Positions 1 through 11,445 of a DNA stretch of 64,000 nucleotides are shown piece by piece. Origin of the DNA: Protea cynaroides (taxonomy: Eukaryota > Streptophyta > Magnoliopsida > Proteales > Proteaceae); contig CM053273.1 in the NCBI GenBank assembly GCA_028583415.1, forward strand, positions 87,456,676 to 87,520,675. The letters run 5' to 3'. Each line of letters opens with the position of its first letter. Position 1 is the first letter of the stretch. A model generated the notes under the pieces. That model did no database searches and had not been told where the DNA came from. It saw only the letters and a list, made by a program, of their open reading frames with translations. The position numbers were made by a program, and so were the translations under genes.

Positions 1-890
1 GACTGGACCCCAAAAGCGCACTTCGTCGGATTGAGGCGCATGGAATTTCTTCTTACCACACCAAAAACTTCCTTGAGGTCCGCCAGGTGATCCGTCGCTT
101 TAACTGTCTTGACTAGAAAATCATCCACATATACCTCCATGGTTCGACCAATCTGTTTTTCGAAGACTTTATTAACGAGCCTCTGGTATGTCACCCCCGC
201 ATTTTTTAGCCCGAAGGGCATTATCGTATAGCAGTAAGTGCCCTTGTTGGTGATGAAGGCTATATTCTCCTCGTCCTTTTTGGCCATCTTTATTTGATTA
301 TAACCCGAATAAGCATTCAGAAAGGATAGCAGCTTATGTCCTATGGTGGCATCAATGAGCTGATCTATCCGAGGCAAGGGGTAAGAATCTTTTGGGCATG
401 CTTTATTAAGATCTGTGAAATCAGTACATACACGCCAACGGCCATCAGACTTAGGCACCAGTACAACATTAGCCAACCAATCCGGATAATACACTTCTCG
501 GATAAATCCTATCTTCAGTAGCATTTCAACCTCCTGATCGATGATTACTTGCTTCTCCATCGATACTGCTCTCTTCTTTTGGCGGATAGGGCACTGATGT
601 GGATCTATCTAGAGATGATGTTCTATGGTCGACCACGGGATTCTCGACATAACTTCTGGAGTCCAAGCAAAGACGTCCGAATTTGCCTTCAAGAACTTTA
701 TGAGTTCCTGCCTTTGTTCTTCTGGAATAGCTGATCCTACTAAGAATGTCTTCTCAGGATGGTCGTCGTTGAAGGGTACTGAGATGAGATCTTCGACTGG
801 AGTGGTTCGCTCTATGGGAAAGTCGCCGTGGTACTCATCCAGCTGGATCACTTGAACGGGTTGATCTTCATCTAGGGTAGCCAGGGATGC
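1..890 (-). pseudogene. Ty3/gypsy reverse transcriptase region (partial)
   Basis: The minus-strand translation gives the linker before RT (residues like DVFAWTPEVMSRIP at about 700-650), then the RT core: GFIREVYYPDWLANVVLV, DGRWRVCTDFTDLNKACPKD and the catalytic YVDD at 131-120. One in-frame TAG at about 611-609 separates the linker from RT, in the place where relatives have a sense codon before IDP. From 608 down to base 1 the frame is open. RT copies element RNA into cDNA in the virus-like particle. The C-terminal part of RT, RNase H and integrase are outside the window. Confidence 0.85.
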
Positions 891-944
891 AGCGTGGCAC
901 CTTTTCGAGACAGATTGGTCTGCCTTACAACACCTAACTCCCCA

Positions 945-1510
945 TTAAGTTGGAAACTTCATTAGCAAATAGTAGGTAGATAAGCAGGCCCGTAGCTTGT
1001 TTAGACCCGTCCTTCCGAGTATACCGTTATGGCTCGATCTGGTATCCACCACCATATACTTCATACTGATGCTTACCAGCGTTGGGTAGGTTCCCAGGCG
1101 AGTATCAATCTGAATGCCTCCTTTCACCTGCACTCCTTCACCATTGAACCCCATAAGAGAGTATCGAATGGGCCTCAACTGCTCATCCTTGTAGCCCAAC
1201 CTCCGATATGTGTCATAATACAGGATTTCACAAGTGCTTCTCGTATCGACCAGAATTCGACTCACCTCCCACTCCTCTCCGATGACCATTTTGATAGAAG
1301 ATGATCTTCATGGGGGGTGACAACATCGATCAGATCGTCGTCTCCAAAATAAATGTATCCATCATATCTGAACTTCTTGGAAGATGATTCCCCCACGTTT
1401 TTGTCCCCGCTTCGAACTTGCTTTCCCTTTGCCGCTCCTTCCTCCTCTGGTTCTATCACAATTGGGAGCACTTCATGCCGCATGTGCTCAGGCCAGACCG
1501 TCATCGTCAT
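945..1510 (-). pseudogene. Ty3/gypsy aspartic protease region, frameshifted
   Basis: Two minus-strand frames overlap at 1262-1289. The upstream frame (1510-1262) ends in a PHED-type sequence. The downstream frame (1289-945) starts MVIGEEWEVSRILVDTRST, which matches the retroviral-type protease active site with DTG changed to DTR. A frameshift therefore separates them, and the catalytic glycine is altered. A TAA stop at about 947-945 ends the protease frame; the same frame then continues into the linker before RT. The enzyme would process the Gag-Pol polyprotein, but this copy cannot work. Confidence 0.7.
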
Positions 1511-1657
1511 GCATTCCGACTAGCTAAGTGTAACATACTCGTCATCACTCAGCCCCAGATCTTGCTCTGGTCCTGCCTTTCCCAATAGCTTCCGCGAGGG
1601 ACTTTTCTTTCGAACAGTTCGAACCCCTAGGGCAGGATACTCCTTCATCTTCTCCTG

Positions 1658-3602
1658 CTACTCATCTATGCACAGATTGATCTGGCCCATAAATCCCCTT
1701 AGGGGCGACCTTGGGGGTGGTTGAGGTCTATGTTCGACCCTTGCTCTTCTTTCTTTCGGAGCCCTTGCAACTGGAGGTGGAGGGAGCACCATCGCAGGTG
1801 TAGGCAGAGTTGGGCCCGTCCCTGATCTTATGAACTCTGTCCACCTTCCATGCTGGATAAGATCTTCGACCAGACTTTTCAAATGCCTGCATGAGTTGGT
1901 ATCATGGCCATGATCTTGGTGATGCGCACAATATAACCGTCTATTGCGCTCCTCAAGCCGTGCCATCATCTTTGGTGGAGGGACCAGTAGGGTGTCACCT
2001 CTTTTGATGTTCAATATCTCAAACATGGTTCTGTTGAGAGGTGTGTATTCTTGAGCGGGTCGAGCAGGGTATAACTCCTTCGCCAACTTGGTTTTTTTGC
2101 TTGTTTCTCCTTCTTTAGGAGCCTTCTCTAATGCTTCATTCCTCTTCTTTTCAACAACCATAGGACCCAAACTTATTAGCCCTGATAACTCGCCACCGCT
2201 TCTGCCTATGATGCGTACCGATCGGATCGACTGAAAATTTACGCATGAGTTCTTGGGCGCTTTTTGTTGAGTGAGAACACCAACTGTGGGTCTCTGCAGG
2301 CTTTAGATAGGGTCGAAACAACCACATCTGGTTGCAAGTCTTTGACTTCCCCTGCCACTCCTAGGAAACGAGTGATGAATTGTCAAAGTGGCTCCCCTTT
2401 GCCTTGCTTGATCACCATCAAATGGGATAAATTTTTATTTTGCACTCGATTCCCTTGAAAATGGGAGAGGAATAAGCTGCTGAGCTCCTTGAAAGTTCTC
2501 ACCGATCGCGAAGGAAGGTTGTTGAACCACGTCCTTCCTGCTTCCTGTAATGTTGATGGGAATGCTCTGCAACACAGCGCATCGTGGTGGCCGTAAATGA
2601 CCATTCCCACCTTGAAGTTGTTCAAGTGTCTCTCCGGATCCGTCTTGCCATCATACCATCCTACATTTGGGAGGGCAAAGTTGGAAGGTAAGGGATGATT
2701 CATAATCTCGTCCGTCAGGGCTGTCTCCGTGGCATACTCCTGAAGAGCGGCCTGATTGACCCCTCTTTCCACATGTTGTACCCGGTCCATCAGCTTTTGA
2801 CAAGACATTCTAGCCTCTTAGTGTTTTCATTCCCAGTCGGAGAGCTATCTGCCATTGGTACAGTCGCAACGGGTACAGTAGTCGAAGGCACAGCAACGGA
2901 CGGCGCAGCCGCCATCCTTTCTCCTCGCGCTACGCTAACTCTATCCTAGACTTCTTCACGGATTTATCTGGCCTCTTCAACTCTGGCTTGGGTTTCTTCT
3001 CGAATTCTTCTAGCTTCTTCGTTCCTTGCTTGTATATCTTCACGAGCCTATCGAGCAGCAACGACCCTAGCCTGAGCATCTTCTCTAGCACGTCTGGCTT
3101 CATCGACCCTCCTTTGGGCCTCTCGTGCCACCTCCGATTCAGTGTACATCCCGGCTCTGGCCCACCTGGCACCTTTCCTCGACCCCATCCTCCGTGAGAT
3201 AGACGACCGGCGAGAAACTCCTAGGGACTCTTAACTACTTTCAACGATTTTAGTGGGGTCGACTCCTGGGATAGATTGAGGTCACGGGTCCTCCCACTGA
3301 CTGCTTTGAACCCTACGGTGATACGAATCTACAGAGGGACTATCCCCCCTTGGGCTAGGAGGGACAGCACGCGGCGCAGAGAGCCTAGACTGCCGCGATC
3401 TCTGTGGGACTTTAGATACATCTACTAGTGGTACTGAACTTGCTGGTGCTCCTGTGGACCGTTGTTGTAACAGTTCTGTCAGAGCGGCCAACTGCTGGGT
3501 CGGATCTGGGTTGGAGTCACCCGCTCCATTATTGTTTGGCTCTTCTGGAAACACATCTTGGGGATCTTGTCCCCTTGGGGCATCTTCCCGTTCTCTGACC
3601 AT
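1658..3602 (-). pseudogene. Ty3/gypsy gag, broken into several frames
   Basis: The likely start is the ATG at 3602, which opens a hydrophilic, proline- and glutamine-rich N-terminus (3602-3282). A charged segment follows (3172-2930). The capsid-type retrotransposon gag domain lies at 2808-2383, with motifs such as RTWFNNLPSRSVRTFKEL and a following HFQGNR. The C-terminal part (2170-1658) holds a zinc-knuckle-like YCAHHQDHGHDTNSC followed by HLKSLVEDLI. Gag would form the particle shell. At least three breaks separate these pieces. Confidence 0.7.
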
Positions 3603-3802
3603 ATTAGCTTCGGCCCGCCGGGCTTGAGTTTCTCATAAGTTATAGGAACTTTCAGCTCTTCCTGCTGGTGCCATGCCAATGTTAAGAAAACTAGCTGAGT
3701 GGCTAGGGAGAAAATGGGATTGAAGAAAAAGGAGAAAGTTGGGAATGTTTTTTCCTCTCTTGGTAAAAGAGGAGATATTTGAACAAACAAAGTATATCAG
3801 GG

Positions 3803-3819
3803 CCCCACGGTGGGCGCCA
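3803..3819 (-). other. primer-binding site of the gypsy element
   Basis: On the minus strand the sequence TGGCGCCCACCGTGGGG begins three bases after the LTR end. TGGCGCC-type primer sites are usual directly downstream of the 5' LTR in plant Ty3/gypsy elements. The exact tRNA primer is not assigned. Its position fixes the LTR boundary at 3823. Confidence 0.7.
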
Positions 3820-3822
3820 AAT

Positions 3823-4609
3823 TGTTGTCGCTGGAATCCGAAATGGAATCACCAGGACAGACAATATGGAACTCTCAATGAAACAATAGAGCTCCTTCTC
3901 AAAATAAGGGTACCCTGAGACACTGTTTTCCAATACTATCTCCTTTCCTACTAAACTTAGACATTGAAATAACTCAACTGAAAGCAATCACAATCGGAAA
4001 ATGAGAGATATTTTCACCAGAGTTCAAGTCCCTCTTTATTTCATGTTCTCTTGTTACATATATAGATTCAGTTGGAAACCTTTTTGGGCAAGCTTTCCCA
4101 TACCTGTCACTATTTTGATCATTAGCTACCTAGGGTACAATAGGTCTGCACGCCTACGACCCCCTAGACCGTATAATATTGTCTTGTCAATCACTTTTCG
4201 ACCCCCATCGACCTTCTTCGACCCCTCCTCTGGGTTACGTTCCTTATACACCCTGATGTCTGCTTCTGTCCTTACATTTTTACCAAGTAAAGTTCTAACT
4301 ATCCACCAATTTGGACCAAGATCTAGTTACTTGGCGGATCAAATCAGCATGTCTTTCATTTATGGTTGTTGTCAGCATTTATGAGCATTAATGATAATCC
4401 ATTAATGGCCCAACAACCCACATCAATCTGTCGCATCTTATCCTAGTCAGCATAGGGGGTCGAACACGGGTTCCTTATAGTATCTTCTGCAATACCTTCA
4501 TTCTCATACCGTGTATCTTGGATGAGTGCCACGTGCTCATTGCCAAAAGATCATCCGAAATTCTCTTTCTACGGTTAGATTTAATCATCCATCATTATTT
4601 TCCCTAACA
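3823..4609 (-). repeat. 5' LTR of the gypsy element
   Basis: The LTR is 787 bp. In element orientation it starts TGTTAGGG and ends GACAACA, so it has the TG...CA ends of an LTR. The inner edge abuts the primer-binding site and the outer edge abuts resumed CACTA-like repeat. A partner LTR is not in the window, so LTR divergence cannot be judged. Confidence 0.75.
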
Positions 4610-4830
4610 ACGACTGGAAACTACATTTTCGTTGTGCCAAATGTTCTTTTTTCACGATTGTTCTCTATATTCCAGTCGTGCAAAATTCACATTTTGAACA
4701 ATGGAATCCTATAGTTCTGTTGTGTAAAATAATGATAATATTGTCTGCAAAATTACTTTTTTACATGATGGAGATATAGGGGATTCCATTGTGAAAAATG
4801 ATTTTTTTTGTTGCCCTACATATACTGATT
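4610..4830. repeat. CACTA-like repeat fragment (family II), cut by the gypsy insertion
   Basis: This stretch aligns with 15838-16050 and 34420-34620, including the pattern of short inverted CCGTCGTG/CACGACGG-type motifs. The left part of the repeat, present in the other two segments from their CACTACAA end, is missing here because the gypsy element interrupts it. It marks the upstream edge of duplicated segment 1. No coding content is seen. Confidence 0.55.
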
Positions 4831-5087
4831 AATACAAAAATAAAATGAATGGTAACTATAAAACTCTAAATCCAAGGGATCCCACCTATGTGTACTCTCC
4901 AAGGGATCCAATCACCATTCATGCGTAATGGGTCCCACACTCTCATAGTGGGTCCCACACCATATGAACTGTAACGGGATCCCTAGGAGAGTACATGTAC
5001 GTGAACGGTGATCTGAACCCCTCCAACGGCTAAGCCACTAAAACAATGGGAGCCGTATGTGAACACCACTGATCCAATGGTCCGGAT
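4831..5087. other. duplicated upstream flank of F-box copy 1
   Basis: The sequence matches 16050-16315 and 34620-34865, with a conserved run of short GGGTCCCACAC-type blocks. No open frame or promoter motif can be assigned. It is part of the segment shared by all three F-box copies. Confidence 0.6.
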
Positions 5088-5750
5088 TAAGGGTGTCAAA
5101 ACTGGGCCCGGCCCGATAGCACGGACTGAGCCAGCCCGATATAACCCGAACCCAGCCCGGACCGAGCCTTAATGGATAGGTTTTGGTCTGAGCTTGTAAA
5201 GCCCGACACCGTTTCAGCCCAAACCGAAACCAAACCGGACCGGTCCGTTAAGAAGCCCGAATTAGCCCAAACCGATAAAACCCAACCCGAACACTGGTAA
5301 GGTTCGTTCGGGCCCAATTTCTTAATTTTAGTTGTTTTAAATTTTAATAGATTGTGTTACACTATTAGAGTATACTTCATGATCTAGAAGATTATGTGAA
5401 TCTATATTTGAAAAGATTATGTTAATTGTTATAGTTTATTAAATTACATACATATGGAAGGAATAATACTAATTTTATAGATAGAAATAATAAAATAGGC
5501 TATATAGTTTATATATAAAAGGGGTCTGATAAGCCCGATAAACCCGATCCGAACCGAACCAACCCGAAATCACCTCAATAAATTCAGCCCGATATCAAAC
5601 TGACACCGGACCAGCCCGTTACTTATTGTGTCCAGCGCAGCCCACCCCAGTCCGAACTCTTAATGGACATGTTTTGGGCTGGGCTTATAAAACCCGACAC
5701 CGGTTCAGCCTAGACCGAAACCCACCCAGACCGACCCGTTGACACCCTTA
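5088..5750. mobile_element. non-autonomous hAT-type element
   Basis: The element is 663 bp with short terminal inverted repeats: TAAGGGTGTCAA at the left and its complement TTGACACCCTTA at the right. It is flanked by a perfect 8-bp duplication GTCCGGAT (5080-5087 and 5751-5758). The matching site in segment 2 (about 16305-16315) is empty and carries GTCCGGAT once. An 8-bp TSD and this TIR are typical of hAT elements. The ends are rich in GGGCC/CCGAACC-type motifs and the middle is AT-rich. There is no transposase, so it would depend on a partner. Confidence 0.85.
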
Positions 5751-5758
5751 GTCCGGAT

Positions 5759-6215
5759 ACTATGAAATTCTTGAAGGAGTGAGTGCCCATTAACATTTCA
5801 TCCTAAATGAGAATTTAAATTACCAAAAATAAAAATCCCCTCTTTAGGTTAAATAAGTAAATACATTATTTGATCATAAATGTTTTTGGACAAGTACATC
5901 TTACCACCGTTTTGTGGGGAGGAACTTCCAAGAGGCGCGTCCATTCAAGAAATTTTCTATTCCTTCAACGGTAAGATTGACAATATTAGAGAATGACTTC
6001 CTACACTGTTCCTGTAGGATCTCTTTTCTCGTAGTTCAAGAGTTAAAAAAAAAAAAAAAAAACCCTAGAACCCCAGAAATAAATATATCGACCATCCTAA
6101 AGTAACAATCGTCTGAAAAGTTAAAACCCTATTGCAGCGATACAGAAAAAATGGTAGTCGAAGAAATGACAATCAGTAGCAGGGTCGGAATTCTCTCCTA
6201 AGTTCTAAAGGATAG
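5759..6215. other. upstream region and probable 5' UTR exon of F-box copy 1
   Basis: This region aligns with 16316-16857 and 36842-37433 of the other segments. It contains a poly-A run near 6046-6062 and AT-rich DNA. By comparison of the copies, a non-coding first exon probably ends at about 6215, in front of a GTATGT splice donor. The transcription start is not located. Confidence 0.45.
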
Positions 6216-6749
6216 GTATGTTTATCAAGTTGAGACAAAATGTAATGGGAAGTTTGTTTGTTATTTATTTATTTATTTTTTAAGATCTAGCTTCTTCTAT
6301 GTTGATCAAAGAGAAACTTTACTGTTCGTAGGTGCCTTCTTCCAACATTATGAGGGCCGGATATAACATGCATAAAAAAATAATAATTAAAGAATGTACT
6401 CGTATACTAGGCTTCCACCAAAAGGTTTGGGGAGGGGCTAGATTTAAGAGGCATGCAACTGTCAAAATCTCAATTATCTAATTTAGTTTACTCAGTAATT
6501 CTTCTGTTTTCCCAGGTGTTTGTAATCTACTTTTTTTTATCCCTTGTAAGGAGAACAAGCAGAAGCATCTATAAGGTGATTAATCTTAGTTTTTCCTTTT
6601 AGAAGTTATCGTTTTTATTGATGAGAATTTTCTGTTCTTTTTTTTGTGGGTTCGTTAGGGTTTTTTTTTTTTTTTTTTTTTTTTCTTTAGTGGCTCAGTA
6701 TTGTATTATGTGGGTTTGATCTGCTAACATAGTCTGTTTTGGATGACAG
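6216..6749 (+). other. predicted 5' UTR intron of F-box copy 1
   Basis: A good donor (AG followed by GTATGT at 6216) and an acceptor (GATGACAG ending at 6749) bracket a T-rich stretch. The same acceptor occurs before the other copies (about 17377 and 37890). The acceptor AG lies inside the first in-frame ATG (6743), which argues that translation starts at the next ATG, 6767. This is inferred from sequence only. Confidence 0.5.
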
Positions 6750-6766
6750 AAGTACACAACTTGCCA

Positions 6767-8626
6767 ATGTCTCTTTCAAAGTTGAAACTGGATCCAAGTT
6801 TAAATGGAGATATAATCAGTAATATGCCTCCAAACATCATGGAAACCATACTTTCCCGTTTGCCTATAAAAGAAGCTGTGAGAACATGCATCTTATCAAA
6901 GAAATGGAGATACAATTGGATTACTCTTCCAGAACTTATATTCGATTTCACCCTCCGGAAAGCTATGATAAACAGAAATGATGATAATGTTGAAAAGTTC
7001 ATTGATGATGTTCTCTCTCTTCATAGAGGTCCAATATGCAAATTCGAGCTCTCTGGCAATCTGTGTATTCAGAATACCGGATACATAGATAAGTGGATAC
7101 TATGCTTGTCAAGGAATGATATACAAGAATTTATCCTTTGTCTGCAGCCTCTGCTTAGGGATTATGAGTTGCCATCATGTCTCTACTCTTGTGAACTTGT
7201 AACTCATTTGCATCTCAGTTATTGCACACTTAAGCGTCCACCATTGTTTTCAAGCTTTAATTTTCTCAAGAGCCTATTGCTTTATAAAGTTGAATTTGTT
7301 GGCTTCACATATGAGAATCTGGTTTCTAGATGCCCAGTACTGGAGAGATTGAAAATAGAAGGATTGGCAAGTTACACTGATTTCATAATTTATGCTCCTA
7401 AGCTGAAGAGTCTAGTTGTTAATGGTTTTTTTGAGGTTACCCAAAATATATGCTTGAAGAACACTCCACTTCTAGAATGTGTGTCACTGAATTTGCATTG
7501 TTGTGGATTGAACTCAAAACGTTTGAATCGTAGGGAGGGAGAAAATTCCCTCTTAATCAAGGTTTTTGGATGTCTTGATGGTGTTGAGAAGCTTTCTGTG
7601 CGTGGAAATTTTCTCAAAGTAAGTTGATTTTATGAATATCATTTGGTGTACTAATTTCTATTTATCTTCATCGAGCTCTTAGACACTTTTTTTTTCTTGT
7701 CTTTGCTTCATGTAGCTCTTTGTTGTGGATTTTGTACCGACGAAGCTTCCGAATACTTATTATCGTATGAAGAGTTTGGAACTACAAATCTGCTTCAATG
7801 ATGTGCTTATGGTCTCAATGGCACTCTGCTTGATTAGAAGTGCCCCGAACTTGGAGGAACTAAAGATTGATGTGAGTTATCTTACCACATAGGCAAAAAT
7901 GGTATTGCCATCATCATATAGCTTCATAGGATGCCCTATCTTGTTGATAATTGTTATGTAAGAAAACAAAAATAAATCTAGTAAGGATAGATTTATGAAT
8001 TTCCAAATTTTATAGTTTTGAGTTAATTCTCATGTATTAAATTAAGGCAAAAAATTTTCTTGAGTCATCCATTCAAAAAAGTACAAAACCTTAATCCTTA
8101 CGTACTTGAAGTTATTATAGTATCTCTATCCGATCAAAAAGTTTTTCATTCCATCGTTTCGGAGAACCGCATTATGAATACTACTCCTCACTTTCTATCG
8201 GGAAATTGATTCGATTCAATAAGACTTCATTTGGATTCTCTGATCTGATTTGGTATTAATAACTATATGATATTGATTGGATATAATGATTTATTTTTGT
8301 AGGCGATTATCCACACAAGAATTCAACCGCAATTTCCAGAAATTGGAGATGGGCCAGAGTTCTCATTAAACCAGCTTCGAAACGTGAAGATTAACTCTTT
8401 TGGTGGATGGAGACGTCAATTAGAATTTGTTGAATTCCTACTTAGTATTACCCCTGTTCTTGAGAAGATGAGTATTTATGGCCACAAAGATCCCACTATT
8501 GCTGAAGGGTATGATCCAATGCATGGAGCAATGATGTTAGAAGTATTGATGCGATTTCCTCGAGTGTCTCCAGAAGCAAAAATTGAATACTTTGAGGCTG
8601 GCAAATTGGTGGAATTTGGGAAATGA
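6767..8626 (+). CDS. F-box/LRR/FBD protein, copy 1 (three exons, intact)
   Basis: Exons are 6767-7618, 7716-7871 and 8303-8626, all phase 0, giving 443 residues. Donors are GTAAGT (7619) and GTGAGT (7872); acceptors are TGTAG and TTTGTAG. Residues about 13-62 form an F-box (NMPPNIMETILSRLPIKEAV, then CILSKKWRYNW). Irregular leucine-rich repeats follow. Exon 3 resembles an FBD region (LRNVKINSFGGWRRQLEFV ... PVLEKMSIY). The family binds SKP1 through the F-box and selects substrates for SCF ubiquitin ligases through the C-terminus; the substrate is unknown. ATG 6767 is chosen because it is conserved in all copies and lies downstream of the predicted acceptor. Reading exon 2 past its donor would hit a TAG, so the second intron is needed. 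Expression is unproven. Confidence 0.83.
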
Positions 8627-10128
8627 AGAGAGAAGGATAGTTATTAATAATCCATATGATCACATTGGACAAGACGACCTTATATAGTAGTAAGTAGTTG
8701 TAATAAGATTTCATACTTAAAATTATGATCTAAGGGCTTGTTGAGCATCTTTCAATGATTTGTTTCTTAGATTAGTACCTAGACATTGTTGCTTCCTAGA
8801 GGTTAATTAACTAGATGGTTTGATGTGGATGCAACAATATACTTATCTATCAGTCTATGTGTTAGTTAAATGCACAACGTACCACACTCTATCACATTAG
8901 TCATTATATCATATATAGGTGGGTACCAGCCTGGTATCGTACTGATTGGCCTTATGTTTTAATCTTTTTTTTTTTCTTTTGATGTTTTATTGCTTTAGGT
9001 ATTTTTCTAGTATCATCACGCATTAGGGGTATTTTTGTAATTTGACCATCCCATTTGCATGTTCTTTTCTTTGTTTCTGATGTAGTGTGTCACATGCATG
9101 CATCTTTGCAATCTTCGAGCTGTTATGTGTGCATTATTTGGGCATTTTTCTGGATTTATCAACTAATGTTTAACCATAATGGGAATGTTGTAAATTCTTG
9201 CAAGTTTGTGTCTTCTAAATTTTTGTAAAATTTATTTGCTATAAAATTCTTGATATTAGAAATATGAGAGGGTGATCTATAAGTTAGAGGGGCATATTGG
9301 AATCTTGCATGTTAGCATTTATTGACTTTCGGATGGTGAGGAAATCATCTCAACCGTCTCTTTCCACTAATGTTGCATCTGACATTGTCCACTGTTGTTT
9401 ACCTCCCCAACCACTACCCTCCATTTCATACTTTCATGGTTACGTCACCCCATTCCTGCTCCCTACAACGAACCCCCACTCCTACCCTTGGGTTTAACAC
9501 TTTTCTCTAGGTAAATTAGGGTGACAACATATAGTCCACTATAGTTTGGCCCAAATTTTCCTTGTGTAGCAGAGGGAAAAATATACTTAAGAACCTATCA
9601 TCAGCCTATTATCCCCAGTGTATCTTTGATCCTTTGAGCGAGAGCCATTCTAGACGGGACTCCTAGATCACTATGGTCGACTTCCATCTCTGTTCGACTA
9701 GTTGGTCTCACAGTTAGGCAGGCTTATACCATTACGCTTATGAGTAGAATAGACACTTAAGCCTACCTTTGTACACTTTTACACTTTAGGAGGCATCCAT
9801 GTTCGTAAAATGGAGACAAGAGGCTACGATACAACCTAGTGTACTTAGTTTAGAACTCTGAAAGAGAAAGTAGTATGCTTTTCGAAGACTACTTTTTGGT
9901 CTATCCGTGTTATAGACTCTATTACTACGGGATAGAGCAAAACTGCAGGATCAAACTCAATGAATCATAGGGCAACGAACTCGGTATAAATCCGTAGAGA
10001 TCTTCCAAGTAGTTGTTTATTGTCGTCTTGTCGTCATCGTTTTCACGCTATCTTTGTCTTAGAGTCAGACATGGTAGATGAGGTCCACCTGAGTTTACCG
10101 TGAGTGCTCTATTCCTTGATTGTTACCA

Positions 10129-10134
<6 letters not shown>
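8627..10134. other. downstream flank of F-box copy 1, shared with copies 2 and 3
   Basis: The region aligns with 25922-26766 and with 39779-41700. Relative to this copy, segment 2 has lost about 250 bp corresponding to roughly 8900-9140. The short open frames here are not conserved between copies, so I do not call genes. No clear polyadenylation signal can be singled out in the AT-rich start. Confidence 0.6.

Positions 10135-10203
<69 letters not shown>
10135..10203. repeat. (TA)n microsatellite
   Basis: About 34 uninterrupted TA units. The corresponding place in segment 3 (about 41720) has no such array, so it expanded in this copy only. It sits at the 3' edge of the LINE-like fragment that follows. 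Confidence 0.95.
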
Positions 10204-10204
<1 letters not shown>

Positions 10205-10206
<2 letters not shown>

Positions 10207-10770
10207 GAAGCTTTGATCATTTATTGCTCAAGAAAAAAAAAAAAAAAAAAAGATGATAAAAGATTACGCACCTTGAGGGAAAACCACCCCCACAATAGGG
10301 ACAATGACAACAATAAAAAAACAAGCCGATCATAAAAAGATGGGAGCCAAAACAAAAGACAATTAGACCAAAGGCTAACACAATCGATAGCAATTAGGCC
10401 TTCCCAAAAAGAAGCAGGCTAAAAAATGACACAAAAGCTCACATGTCTTCTAGACGACGAGGTTGCCTTCGACGACGGTTGCTTCTTCTTGGAAAGGGAA
10501 AAGGGAAAAACTGTTGTTGTTGTCCTCCCAACCAAAAGGCATCGGGAGGCTCCAAGGCTGAGTCCTCTCTGTCTGAGGACTCATCATTTAGGCACCTTGC
10601 AAAATTATCTAGATTTGAGGCAACATTTTGTGGAATTAACGAAATAGGAGGGGAGGTGGGTTTTGAGAAAATGGAGGAAGAAAGGGAGGGAGAGGAAAGT
10701 AAGGGGCACTGAAGAATGAGAAAGTGATTGATTTCGGCATTGGCAGCGTTCAATTGTATCTCACAAACTG
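10205..10770 (-). mobile_element. LINE-like 3' fragment with a short open frame
   Basis: On the minus strand there is a 104-codon frame (10753-10439), then an untranslated stretch rich in TTGG/GGCT, then a T-rich end with AATAAATGATCAAAGC. The counterpart at 41740-42300 keeps part of the same peptide, including ASNLDN, RCLNDES and EDSALEPPD. Such short terminal frames followed by a T-rich 3' UTR are seen in 3' ends of plant LINEs, but no RT motif is present. Assignment is tentative. Confidence 0.4.
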
Positions 10771-11119
10771 CAGCCAGATAATAGAAGAGTCAGATCTCAG
10801 AAAAAAACTTTTATCTATAAACAAATGTAGACAATTTGTAGAGAGGGAGGCCCAGTAGAAAGAGAATAAAGGCGTATTGGATACGCCCTTGTTGGAAGAA
10901 CCTTATAGCTTGGCATCATGGAACTCAGTTGGAACTCAATAGTAAGAGCTCTTGACGTCGGTGAGGTGGCTAAACAAGGAGAGAGATACAGGTTAGGGTG
11001 CAGTAGTGTAGAATGACAGCAAACAAATTGACATAATTTTGACTCTATTTTTCTTTTGGACCAAGTATTGGCCATTACATGCCTGAACCAAAATTTCCAA
11101 TGATATGGTTTCGAATACT
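10771..11119. other. unassigned spacer
   Basis: Homology to segment 3 stops near 10820, where segment 3 runs into other repeats. The rest shows no coding frame with recognisable motifs and no terminal repeats that I can see. Confidence 0.5.
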
Positions 11120-11445
11120 TGTTTGATTGTGTCTTGTATGCTGTGGGATTCACACAGTTATTAGAGTTGTATTTATAATTGAGTTTGAGTCAATTATATT
11201 TACAAGGGTTAATTTGTAATTGTGTGAGGTTAGAGTTTCTAGGGAGCCTATATATTGCTTCTATTGGAAAAACCCTAGGCAAGAGAGCAAAAGGAAACAC
11301 TTTGTGAGGTGGAGAAAGGTGTTGAATATTTCTTAGTGAATAAAGAAATTTCTCTGGTTCTCTGGGGTGAAGGTAGGCATTCCACATTGGGTGCTGAACC
11401 ATGATAAATCCTTGTGTTATTGTGAATGCTTGTTATTCATATACT
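11120..11445 (+). repeat. LTR-like sequence related to the solo LTR at 40949-41337
   Basis: It starts TGTTTGATTGTGTCTTGTAT and keeps, in the same order, landmarks of the 40949 LTR: GTGGGATTCACACA, GGGTTTCTAGG-like, AAAACCCTAGG, then GTAGGCATTCCACATTGG and GCTGAACCA. The right end is not sharp and no TSD was found, so the 3' boundary is approximate. It is probably a diverged copy of the same LTR family. Confidence 0.5.

Larger units (their letters stand above)
1..4609 (-). mobile_element. Ty3/gypsy retrotransposon, broken, cut by the window edge
   Basis: Read on the minus strand, the order is LTR (4609-3823), primer-binding site, gag, protease and reverse transcriptase, which is the Ty3/gypsy order. 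RNase H, integrase and the 3' LTR would lie left of base 1. The coding part carries several stops and frameshifts, so the copy is dead. The right border is set by comparison with a related repeat at 15838-15900: the repeat sequence resumes at 4610 directly after the LTR end. The element therefore inserted into a pre-existing CACTA-like repeat. The family is clear from the protein motifs; the lineage within Ty3/gypsy is not assigned. Confidence 0.85.

Noticed and set aside
6743..6766. Earlier in-frame ATG for F-box copy 1
   Set aside because: This ATG overlaps a likely splice acceptor and is not kept as an in-frame start in copies 2 and 3, whereas ATG 6767 is conserved in all three.
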